Shown here one piece after another: positions 1-8,053 of a stretch of 64,000 nucleotides of DNA. The notes beneath the pieces are model-generated. The model searched no databases. It was not told the DNA's origin and was given only the letters and a program-made list of their open reading frames with translations. The stretch is from assembly GCA_024407855.1 (NCBI GenBank), contig JAKSVQ010000004.1, forward strand, positions 1 through 64,000, given 5' to 3'. Source of the stretch: Mycoplasmoidaceae bacterium (GTDB taxonomy: Bacteria; Bacillota_I; Bacilli_A; Mycoplasmatales; Mycoplasmoidaceae). How positions within the stretch are numbered: position 1 is the stretch's first letter; each line of letters begins with the position of its first letter. A program made the position numbers and the translations under genes.

Positions 1-23
1 ATTAGAAAAGGAATTTTATAAAT

Positions 24-389
24 ATGGCAAAATTAACAAATCAACAAGTAATTGATTCTTTAAAAGAAATGTCTTTAATGGAAATCAATGACTTAGTAAA
101 AGCTATTGAAAAAGAATTTGGCGTATCTGCTGCTGCTCCTGTAGCTGCTGCAGCTGCTCCTGCTGCTAATGCTGAACCATCACTAGTTACATTAACATTA
201 ACTGCTGCTGGTGCAAGCAAAGTTGCTGTTATTAAGATCTACCGTGAAATCACTGGTTTAGGTCTAATGGAAGCTAAAAACGCAGTAGACAAAGCTCCTT
301 GTGTAGTTAAAGAAGGTATTAAACCTGAAGAAGCTAAGGAACTTGGTAAGAAATTCACTGACGCTGGCGCTAAAGTTGAAATTAAGTAA
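24..389 (+). CDS. rplL: 50S ribosomal protein L7/L12
   Basis: This 121-aa protein forms the flexible stalk of the large ribosomal subunit, where it recruits translation GTPases. The N-terminal dimerisation helix (about residues 1-33), an alanine-rich hinge (about 36-52) and the globular C-terminal domain, with a [15 protein letters not shown] helix, are all in the expected order, and the length is normal for the family. An AAAGGA Shine-Dalgarno sequence lies just upstream of the ATG. The preceding gene, normally rplJ, would lie outside the window. A hairpin terminator follows directly, so this is the last gene of its operon. Confidence 0.97.
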   Translation: MAKLTNQQVIDSLKEMSLMEINDLVKAIEKEFGVSAAAPVAAAAAPAANAEPSLVTLTLTAAGASKVAVIKIYREITGLGLMEAKNAVDKAPCVVKEGIKPEEAKELGKKFTDAGAKVEIK

Positions 390-390
390 G

Positions 391-417
391 AAAATGGGCT
401 TTGCCCGTTTTTTTATT
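391..417 (+). terminator. rho-independent terminator of rplL
   Basis: An 8-bp stem (AAATGGGC/GCCCGTTT, loop TTT) is followed directly by a T-run, immediately after the rplL stop codon. Confidence 0.85.
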
Positions 418-425
418 TTCTAATA

Positions 426-463
426 TATAATATAAAAATTTATATATAAATTTTTATATTATA
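426..463. repeat. 38-bp perfect AT palindrome
   Basis: Positions 426-444 are the exact reverse complement of 445-463, giving a perfect 19+19 inverted repeat made only of A and T. It ends 3 bp before the TATAAT at 467-472. It could be a cruciform, a protein-binding operator or a second termination signal behind rplL. Nothing in the sequence decides between these. Confidence 0.7.
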
Positions 464-466
464 GTG

Positions 467-472
467 TATAAT
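467..472 (+). promoter_or_regulatory. -10 box for the small hydrophobic-peptide RNA
   Basis: A perfect TATAAT stands 71 bp ahead of the start codon at 544 and just after the rplL terminator. It implies a transcript beginning near 479 and ending at the hairpin at 637-670, about 190 nt long. Confidence 0.55.
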
Positions 473-493
473 CACTAAGATTAGTTATGTAAC

Positions 494-533
494 TCTGATG
501 GGTAGTGCTCATCTGTGGGTTCTGCCCATAGAA
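494..533 (+). promoter_or_regulatory. structured leader with two alternative folds
   Basis: The leader can fold as two small hairpins (GATGGG with CTCATC, and TGTGGG with CCCATA). It can also fold as one longer stem in which ATGGGTAG (499-506) pairs over 8 bp with CTGCCCAT (522-529). The folds are mutually exclusive and end just before the Shine-Dalgarno sequence at 534-538. Pairings were read by eye; no energy was computed. Confidence 0.4.
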
Positions 534-543
534 AGGAGTTATT

Positions 544-612
544 ATGACCAATCCAGTAAGTGGTGTTATAGCGTTACTTGCACTCATAGTAGCAATATTA
601 TGCGTGGTATAA
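544..612 (+). CDS. 22-aa hydrophobic peptide, candidate type I toxin
   Basis: A very short reading frame of 22 codons begins with ATG six nucleotides after a strong AAAGGAG ribosome-binding site. The peptide starts MTNPVSG and the rest (about residues 8-22) is an uninterrupted run of Val, Ile, Leu and Ala with one Cys, enough for a single membrane helix. It has no charged tail, so it resembles short Ibs-type toxins more than the 33-aa Fst. It has its own -10 box and its own terminator. A convergent promoter and a direct repeat over the start codon (see neighbouring entries) give it the architecture of a par/fst type I toxin-antitoxin locus. A free-standing regulatory membrane peptide is the main alternative. 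No homologue is recognised. Confidence 0.5.
   Translation: MTNPVSGVIALLALIVAILCVV
545..555 (+). repeat. direct repeat copy 1, at the toxin start codon
   Basis: TGACCAATCCA here is identical to positions 686-696. Including flanks (540-555 against 681-696) 15 of 16 bases match. This copy covers the last two bases of the ATG and codons 2-4 of the small peptide. Confidence 0.75.
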
Positions 613-636
613 CACACTAACTACCAATTAGGTAAG

Positions 637-670
637 AAAAAAGAAGCAGATAACGACTGCTTCTTTTTTT
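637..670. terminator. bidirectional terminator shared by two convergent RNAs
   Basis: A long A-tract plus GAAGCAG is mirrored by CTGCTTC plus a T-tract, loop ATAACGA. Because the outer parts of the stem are A-run and T-run, it terminates in both directions: the toxin RNA from the left and the putative antisense RNA from the right. Confidence 0.8.
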
Positions 671-685
671 ATCAGAATTATATTC

Positions 686-696
686 TGACCAATCCA
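686..696 (+). repeat. direct repeat copy 2, at the antisense RNA 5' end
   Basis: Second copy of TGACCAATCCA (see 545-555). It is placed so that an RNA starting at the minus-strand promoter 702-710 would carry its complement at the 5' end. Confidence 0.75.
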
Positions 697-701
697 TAAT
701 T

Positions 702-710
702 ATTATAACA
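702..710 (-). promoter_or_regulatory. extended -10 promoter, minus strand
   Basis: The minus strand reads TGTTATAAT, a full match to the extended -10 consensus TGnTATAAT. It points back towards the small-peptide gene, and no annotated minus-strand gene lies ahead of it within the region. Confidence 0.5.
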
Positions 711-747
711 GTAAATTTTATTTATAATTATTTTATTAAGGCAGATT

Positions 748-1020
748 ATGATTGACAAAGATTATATTAATAAGCTTGCATCATCACTATATTTTGAATT
801 AACTGATAATGAAGTTAATAAGATTATTGGTGAAATCAAACAACTTGATGCACAACTACAAGCAACTAACATTACTCCAAAGAATCTAAAAAATAGTCCA
901 GTTAACTATTCAAGAGCAGTTAACTGTGCTTCTTTTAGAAAAGATCAACCAGTTAAAAAGCAAGATAAAGATTATTTATCTAATGCAACTGTAGTTAACA
1001 AATATGTGGTAGGTAAATAA
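748..1020 (+). CDS. gatC: Asp/Glu-tRNA amidotransferase subunit C
   Basis: This 90-aa protein is the small linker subunit of GatCAB, which converts misacylated Glu-tRNA(Gln) to Gln-tRNA(Gln). The N-terminal helices typical of GatC (residues 1-35) are recognisable, and the length is close to the usual 95 aa. It opens the gatC-gatA-gatB operon, and gatA starts 2 nt after its stop. No glutaminyl-tRNA synthetase is seen in the window, which agrees with an indirect Gln-tRNA route, as in other mycoplasmas. The identification rests on context as much as on the sequence, because GatC is poorly conserved. Confidence 0.9.
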   Translation: MIDKDYINKLASSLYFELTDNEVNKIIGEIKQLDAQLQATNITPKNLKNSPVNYSRAVNCASFRKDQPVKKQDKDYLSNATVVNKYVVGK

Positions 1021-1021
1021 G

Positions 1022-2413
1022 ATGAAATCAGTTATTCTATCACTTCGTGAAAAATTAGATAATGGAATGCAAGTCCAAACATTAGTTGAAGCAGCAAAGA
1101 AAAAAGCCGAGGAATTTGCTTTTACTAATTCAATTATTACGCCAATCTTTCCATCCGTTGATCAAAAATATGATCCAAACAAGATGTTATCTTGCATTCC
1201 TTATTCATTAAAAGATAATATTTCCACTGAAGGCATAAAAACTACAGCTGGAAGTAAATTCTTACAAGATTATGTTCCACCATTTAGTGCAACAGTATAT
1301 GAAATTTTAAAGCAACAAGGTGCAATCTTATTAGCAAAAGATGCAATGGATGAATTTGGTTTAGGTGGTTCAGGTATTCACTGTGCTTATGGTGTAGTAT
1401 GTAACCCATTAGATAAATCTAAAGTTATGGGTGGCTCATCATCTGGATCAGTTGCCAATGTTGTTACTGGTATTAGTGCTTTTGCTATTGGTACCGACAC
1501 AGGCGATTCAATTCGTCGACCAGCATCATTTGGTGGTGTAGTTGGTTATAAGCCATCATATGGTGCAATATCACGTTATGGTGTTATGCCATATGCTCCA
1601 AGCTTTGACCATGTTGGTATTATTACTAAGTATGTAGCTGATGCAACTATTGTTGCAAGTGAATTAATTAAACATGATGAAAAAGATGCAACATCATATG
1701 ACAAGATTAAAAATGTTTCTTTAAAAGAATTAAAACTGTTAAAGAAAATTCAATTTGTTTATATTAAGAATCTTGTTGAAATGCTTGATCAACAACAATT
1801 GACTGACTTTAATAAATTAATTGATAAATTAACAAAAGAAGGCCATTATGTTAAAGGTGTTGAAATTGACCGTGAAATTTTAAAATCAATTTCATTCTCT
1901 TACAAAGTTTTAACTTACACTGAAGGTTATAGCTGTTATTCTAACCTTCAAGGTATCACCTTTGGTTTAAAAAAATACTTACCAGATGATACATACGAGC
2001 AATCATTAATTAAAGTTCGTACAGCTGGTATTGGTGATGAAGTAAAACGTCGATTTATTATTGGTGCTTACTTAACTACTAAAGAAAACTACATGAATAT
2101 TACTTTAGCAGCTAGATCAATTCGTAAACAAGTTCAAGAACTTGAAATGGAATTATTAAAGCAAGGTGACTGTATTTTAATGCCAACGGTTAGTGGTGTG
2201 GCATTAGATCTAAAAGAACCACATAAACAATCACCATATGATGATTGATTAATGGTGGCTAACTTCTCTGGTACACCAAGTATTACTATTCCATTTAAAA
2301 CAATGCATAGTTTACCTTGAGGATTAACAATTTCTGCTGATATATATCAAGATATGAAATTATTACAAATTGCATATACATTAGAAGAATTGATTGGAGG
2401 CAACCATGAATAA
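1022..2413 (+). CDS. gatA: Glu-tRNA(Gln) amidotransferase subunit A
   Basis: GatA releases ammonia from glutamine for transfer to Glu-tRNA(Gln). The frame is 463 codons when two TGA codons (2246 and 2318 region) are read as Trp. The amidase-signature catalytic set is visible: Lys64 in PYSLKDN, the Ser cluster 139-143 in GGSSSGS and the nucleophile Ser163 in DTGDSIRRPAS. The residue before the nucleophile is Asp instead of the usual Gly, a small departure from the signature. The 3' end overlaps gatB by 8 nt, and the gatB ribosome-binding site lies inside the last gatA codons. Confidence 0.96.
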
Positions 2414-3836
2414 TTTTCAAACTGTAATTGGAATTGAAGTTCACACTGTTGTCAAATCCAACTCTAAAATGTTTAGTGCAACTAAAAGTTGTCATACTGA
2501 TCCTGTTAATACAAATATTAACGAAGTTGATATTGGTTTGCCTGGTGCATTACCAACTGTTAATGAAGAAGTAGTAATGAAAGCCATCTGCTTAGCTAAT
2601 GCTTTGCATATGACTATTGCTCCAACTGTTTCCTTTGATCGTAAGAACTATTTCTATCGTGATTTACCAAAGGGATATCAAATTACACAACAATTTAATC
2701 CTATTGGTACTGATGGTTATGTTGAAATCAATGTTGGTGATAAACAAAAAAGAATTCGCATTGAACGAATTCATATGGAAGAAGATACAGCAAAGCAATT
2801 AAAGACACAAGACAAAGTCTTATTAGACTACAACCGTAGTGGAATGCCTTTAATTGAAATTGTTTCTAAACCAGATATTGCTTCAGCCCAAGAAGCAATG
2901 GCTTATTTAACACAATTAAAAAGAATCTTAAACTTCTGTGGTGAAATCTCTGATGCAAAGATGGAAGAAGGTTCATTACGAGCTGATGTTAACATTTCTA
3001 TTAACTTACATGGCACAAACCAATATGGTACAAGAGTTGAAATTAAAAACTTAAACTCAATTGCAAATGTTGGTAAAGCAATTGAATATGAAGCTGATCG
3101 ACAAGCCAAAGCTTATGTTAGTGGACAAGTAATTAAAGCTGAAACACGTCGCTATGATGATGTTAAGGGTGAAACCATCTACATGCGTGATAAGACTGCT
3201 GCTGTTGATTATCACTTTATGCCTGAACCTAACTTATTAGAATTTAAACTTGACCAAAAGTTTATTGATGATGCTAAAGCAATAGCTAAATATCCTTTAG
3301 AGGAATTTGAAGCAAAATTAAATGAATTAGGACTTGACCAAATCATTATTAACCAATTGCTTGATGATTATCCACTATATAAAGTCTTTGCTAAGGTCGT
3401 TAATGCTACCCATGATGTTAACCAAGCAATGACATGAGTAATGATTGAATTAGTTGGTTTATTAAAGAAAGATAATAAAACCATTGAGATCATTAGTGAA
3501 AAACAAATTGGTTACATAATTGATTTAATCAATTTGATTATGGATCAAAAGATTAATGCTCGACAAGGTAAAGTTGTCATGCAAGAAATCTATAAAGATA
3601 GTCTTGATCCAATTCAATCAATTAAGAACCATGGATTTAAACAAATTGTTAATCCAAATGAGATTGCAGCATTATTGCAACCAATCATTGATAGCAATAA
3701 AGATATTGTTAGCCAATATGATAAAAGACCTGAACGTGTTGAGAAAATGATTCTTGGTTTATTAATGAAACAAACTCAAGGTCAAGCTAATCCAGTAATT
3801 TCTACTCAAGTTCTAAGACAACTAATAAAAAAATAG
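2406..3836 (+). CDS. gatB: Asp/Glu-tRNA amidotransferase subunit B
   Basis: GatB binds the misacylated tRNA and performs the kinase and transamidation steps. At 476 aa it has the expected size. Hallmarks include GIEVHTVV near the N-terminus (family GLEVHVQL), FDRKNYFYRDLPKGYQI, DYNRSGMPLIEIVS and the GatB/YqeY tail domain. The ATG at 2406 is chosen because GGAGG (2396-2400) lies 5 nt upstream; a TTG at 2394 is in frame but has no such signal. One TGA (3435) is read as Trp. Last gene of gatCAB, ending inside a hairpin terminator. Confidence 0.97.
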
Positions 3837-3853
3837 GCAAATGCCTATTTTTT
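3831..3853. terminator. bidirectional terminator, gatB / protease lipoprotein
   Basis: AATAGGC/GCCTATT with loop AAAT is flanked by an A-run and a T-run, so it can stop both convergent transcripts. The gatB stop codon lies in the stem, and the stop of the minus-strand gene lies in the T-run. Confidence 0.8.
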
Positions 3854-4916
3854 AATTGTAAGTTCATTGACTGATGAAATCATAACTATGAGTTTTTAAT
3901 AAACTAAATCTTGGATGAAATCATGTTGGATGTTGTCCATCATCAACTGTTCCACCTCAATATATACCACAAACTTCAAAATCTTCTGTTATTAGGATAC
4001 TGCCTGAAGCCCCGCCAGACATTCAGTCTGTGCCAAAGTTTTTATTTGTTGTATATTGTGCTGATCAGTCATAATATTTGAATGTTAAGAAGTGATCAGA
4101 ATCAATATAATGACCTTCATTATCATCCCAACGATCACAATATGATAACAGTGAGCTATCGATTGGATGAGCTTCTCATCTTCCACCACCAACTAATTTG
4201 TCAGGTGTTTCTTTCATTGGATAACCACCAATATATTTCTTTTTTCTTCTTATTTCTGGGTCATCACTATAAACAAACTTATTAATGTAATGATTTTTCT
4301 TACGGAAAGCATTTAATTTGTCAAGTTTTGTTTTAATTGCTTTTGGCGCACCTTCTTCAGCTAGAGCGTAGGCAAAATCAACGTTACAAACATGAAAATC
4401 TATGCCATCATAATCATCTGTTGATGTTTCGCTAAATAAATAGTTGCTTACTGGGCTATCACACTGTACATAATTGTTTTCACCAAATCATATGTAGTCA
4501 TAGATATCAATGATGCCATCACTTCTTGTTGTTGATGATGAGTCAGCAAAGAAATACCAGGTATCAATATATCGATATCCCGCTGGGGCATAACCTTCTA
4601 ATGTATCAAAACCTCTTGTAACATGTCAATTTGTTGCAAGATTATAACAATAATCATTGGTAATATTTGGTGTGGTATCATCAATTATTCAACCAGTACC
4701 ATAAATTTCACGACCATATATATATTTATCTTTATCAGTAAGACTTTGGCATATAGCTGATGCCATTAGTGAAAAAGAACGATCATGGATATAGTCTTTT
4801 TGCGGTTCTGGAACAACTGGGCCATCTTCATTATTACATGAAGCTAAAACTAAACTAGCACTTGTAACAACTAGTGATGCAGTTAGAATAGGTGTTATCA
4901 ATTTTGAGATTTTCAT
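3852..4916 (-). CDS. lipoprotein serine protease, DUF31 / MIP-like
   Basis: A 354-aa lipoprotein with a signal peptide ending in lipobox VLASC (Cys27). The mature part carries a trypsin-like arrangement typical of the mycoplasma DUF31 family: a GTGWI motif, ATNWHV with His98, NVDFAY with Asp180, and GGASGS with Ser304, followed by VCGIYWGG. All three presumed catalytic residues are present. DUF31 proteins include MIP, the mycoplasma immunoglobulin protease; the substrate here is unknown. Numerous TGA codons read as Trp break the frame in a standard-code translation. It is convergent with gatB and lies downstream of uvrA on the same strand. Two large lipoproteins at 8054-14173 appear to carry inactive relatives of this domain. 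Confidence 0.75.
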
Positions 4917-4925
4917 ATCTTTATT

Positions 4926-7778
4926 TTAACTTATTTTTTTTAAAAGTGGTTTTAGGAACTTTGCAGTATAAGAGATATCTGCATCTTTTAAGATTTGTTC
5001 TGGTGTTCCAGTGGTAATTATTCTACCACCACGGTCACCACCATCTGGTCCTAAATCGATAATATAGTCAGCACACTTGATAATATCAAGGTTGTGTTCA
5101 ATGATGATAACGGTTGCACCATTATCAACAATACGGTTTAATACTTCAATTAGCTTAGCGATATCATGTTGGTGTAAGCCAGTTGATGGTTCATCAAGAA
5201 CAATTACGGTTTTATCGCTAGCTTTACGTTGTAAGAACTTAGCCAATTTAATCCGTTGTGCTTCACCACCAGATAAATCAACTGATGGTTCACCAAGTTT
5301 TAAATAACCTAGACCAACATCTTTCATTAATTCAAGTTTACGTTTAATGGCTGGAATGTTAATGAAGAATTCATATGCTTCATCAACTGACATTTCAAGC
5401 ACATCATAAATTGATTTATTCTTATAAAGAATAGATAATGTTTCAGCGTTGTATCTTTTACCACCACATTCATCACATTTTACATATACATCTGGAAGAA
5501 AGTGCATTTCTATTCTAATATATCCATCACCTTGACATTTTTCACAACGCCCAGATTCAACGTTGAAACTAAATCTTCCTTTATCATAACCTCGAGCTTT
5601 AGCTTCTGGCGTGTTAGCAAATACACCACGGATATCATCAAAGATTCCAGTATATGTTGCAGGATTTGATCGTGGTGTACGACCAATTGGTTCTTGGGTG
5701 ATAACAATTAAGTTTTCAATATCTTGAATGCCACTTAAATCAGTAACTTTTGGCGCTAATTCAAATGGGTTGAACAAGATTTTACGAATATTAGCAACTA
5801 AAGTTTCATTAATTAATGTCGATTTTCCTGAACCAGAAACACCAGTAACACAAATTAATTTTCCCATTGGGAATGTTACATTTATGTTCTTAAGGTTATT
5901 TAGTTTTGCTCCCTTAAGAATAATTTTCTTACCATTACCACCACGACGTGTTTTTGGTACAGGAATAGTATATTCACCTGATAAATATTTACCAGTAATT
6001 GATTCTTTACATGCAACAAGATCATCAATTGATCCTGCCGCAACAATCTTACCACCGTTAACACCTGCAAGTGGGCCCACATCAATTAAATAGTCAGCTG
6101 CTTTCATTGTGTCAGTATCATGTTCGACCACAATTAAAGAGTTGCCTAAATCTCGCATTGCTTTCATTGTGTTAATTAGTTTTTGGTTATCTTTTTGGTG
6201 TAAACCAATTGATGGTTCATCCAAAACATATAAAACACCAGTTAAGCTACTACCAATTTGTGCAGCTAATCTAATTCTTTGATTTTCACCACCAGATAGA
6301 GTTCCAGCTGATCTTGATAATGTTAGATAATCAAGACCAACATTGATTAAAAATTCAAGACGGTTAACAATTTCTTTTAACACTTGTTTACCAATTTGTC
6401 TTTCAGTTTCATTTAATTCAAGACCTAAGAATCAATCATGCATTTCTGCAACTGACATATCACAAACTTCCATGATTGATTTACCATTAATTTTTACTGA
6501 TAAAGCTCTCTCATTTAATCGGTGTCCATGACACTTTTTACATGGTTTTTCAACCATGTACATACCATAAAAGTCACGAGCCATTTCACTATTTGTTTCA
6601 AGGTGTCTTCGCTTAATCATCGCAAGTACACCTTCAATGTAATCATTGTAGGAATATGTTTTGTAACTTGCTGATTTGGCAGTGACTTCTATTGGCTCAT
6701 CACTACCTCACATCATTAAGTCAATTTCTCTTCGAGAAAGTTGCTTAATTGGTTTATTTCTATCAATGTGATAATGGTCTAATAATGCAGCAAATTTTTG
6801 CCATTCGAGGTTCTTTGAATCCATGGTATTTTTAAATCATCTAATACCACCTTCATTGATCGAAAGATTACGATCAGGAATCATTCGATCTTCATCAGGT
6901 TCATAGGTAAAACCTAGACCTTTACACTCTTCACAATAGCCTGTTGGTGAATTAAAAGAAAATAGTCTTGGTTCCATTTCTGGAATAGAAAAACCACACA
7001 CTGGACAAGAGTGATTTTTAGAGTATAAAGTATCATTTTTTCCTTCTCAAATAACAACTTTGTTGTTACCATGTTTTAAGCAGGTTTCAACTGCTTCAGT
7101 TAACCGATCATGAGTTTGATTATCTTCGTTTAAAACAATACGATCAACGATGATATCAATGTAGTGAAATTTATTTTTATCTAGGTCAATTTTATCGTCT
7201 AAAGAATAGACAATCCCATCAATTCTTACACGCAAAAATCCATCAAGTTTTAGCTTTGCTAATTCCTTAGCAAAAGTACCTTTTTGCTTGAAGGCAATAG
7301 GAGCTAAAAGTTGGATGCGACTTTCAGGTTTAAAATCAAGGTAAATCTTATCAACAATTTGCTTTGTTGTTAAGGTTTTTATTGGCCCATGTCCTTTTGG
7401 ACAATATGGTACACCAATTCTGGCTCATAATAGTCTTAAATAATCATAGATTTCTGTAACCGTTCCAACGGTTGATCTTGGGTTATTAGATGTGGTTTTT
7501 TGATCAATGGAAATAGCTGGTAATAAACCTTCAATTGAATCAACATCTGGTTTATCATTATTTCCAAGGAATTGTCTAGCATAGCTAGACAATGATTCTA
7601 GATAACGACGCTGTCCTTCAGCATAAATTGTGTTAAATGCTAGTGATGATTTACCTGATCCAGATAGACCAGTCATTACCACTAGTTTATTTTTAGGAAT
7701 GACAAGATTAACATTCTTTAAGTTGTTTTGTCTTGCTCCCTGAATGTAAATATTGTTGTGTAAGTCTTGTTTTGCCAT
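4926..7778 (-). CDS. uvrA: UvrABC excinuclease ATPase subunit A
   Basis: UvrA recognises helix-distorting DNA damage and loads UvrB in nucleotide excision repair. At 950 aa it is full length once TGA is read as Trp. It has two ABC ATPase modules: Walker [10 protein letters not shown] (about residues 38-45) and GVSGSGKST in the C-terminal half. Signature motifs [13 protein letters not shown] and [10 protein letters not shown] are present, with C-x2-C zinc-finger pairs such as CEKC...CDEC. It is transcribed divergently from the large lipoprotein operon. Its upstream region contains CCTAAATTTT, which partly recalls the recA upstream element, but the match is short. Confidence 0.97.
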
Positions 7779-7935
7779 AATTTTAATAATTCTTATTAAT
7801 ACATCAAAATTTAGGCAAAATTACACACTTATATATATTAAAACAACAATAAAATAATCTTTGATTATTTTAAATCTGCTTTAATACATAAAAATGACTT
7901 ATATATTAATTTAATAAGAAAATAATATATTTTCT

Positions 7936-7941
7936 TATAAT
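7936..7941 (+). promoter_or_regulatory. -10 box of the large lipoprotein operon
   Basis: A perfect TATAAT lies 113 bp ahead of the lipoprotein start at 8054 and gives a leader of about 105 nt that contains a terminator hairpin. Confidence 0.55.
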
Positions 7942-7984
7942 AGAAATGAGATGAGTATATATACAAATAAAATATATACAAGAA

Positions 7985-8024
7985 AAGCAATCTAAGTTAC
8001 TATTAGTAACTTAGGTGCTTTTTT
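7985..8024 (+). terminator. leader terminator / attenuator before the lipoprotein operon
   Basis: CTAAGTTACT (7992-8001) pairs perfectly with AGTAACTTAG (8005-8014). The stem is extended by AAGCA/TGCTT and followed by six T residues. No gene ends here: it stands between the promoter at 7936 and the Shine-Dalgarno AGGAGGT at 8043. It is therefore either an attenuator or the end of a short leader RNA. Confidence 0.7.
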
Positions 8025-8053
8025 GTTTCATCGATTAATTTCAGGAGGTAATT

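Larger units (their letters stand above)
631..696 (-). ncRNA. putative antisense antitoxin RNA (about 65 nt)
   Basis: On the minus strand an extended -10 (TG-T-TATAAT, 710-702) predicts a start near 696-694. The transcript would begin with GGATTGGTCA, complementary to the toxin mRNA at its start codon, and end at the shared bidirectional hairpin. A size of about 65 nt and pairing through direct repeats mirror RNA II of the enterococcal par locus. This is inference from sequence layout; transcription is not shown. Confidence 0.45.

Noticed and set aside
2246..2248. Apparent stop or frameshift splitting gatA, and the same in gatB, uvrA, alaS, leuS, recA, dnaJ and many others
   Set aside because: All breaks are in-frame TGA codons at positions where the families have Trp or tolerate it; the organism uses TGA for tryptophan, so the genes are intact.
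4082..4285. 67-codon plus-strand frame opposite the protease lipoprotein
   Set aside because: It lies in antisense to a well supported catalytic domain.
7800..7835. CCTAAATTTT upstream of uvrA as a fourth copy of the recA-type element
   Set aside because: Only about ten bases match, the TTAGGTAAATATACATATGG half is missing and the distance to the start codon differs. In AT-rich DNA this may be chance.
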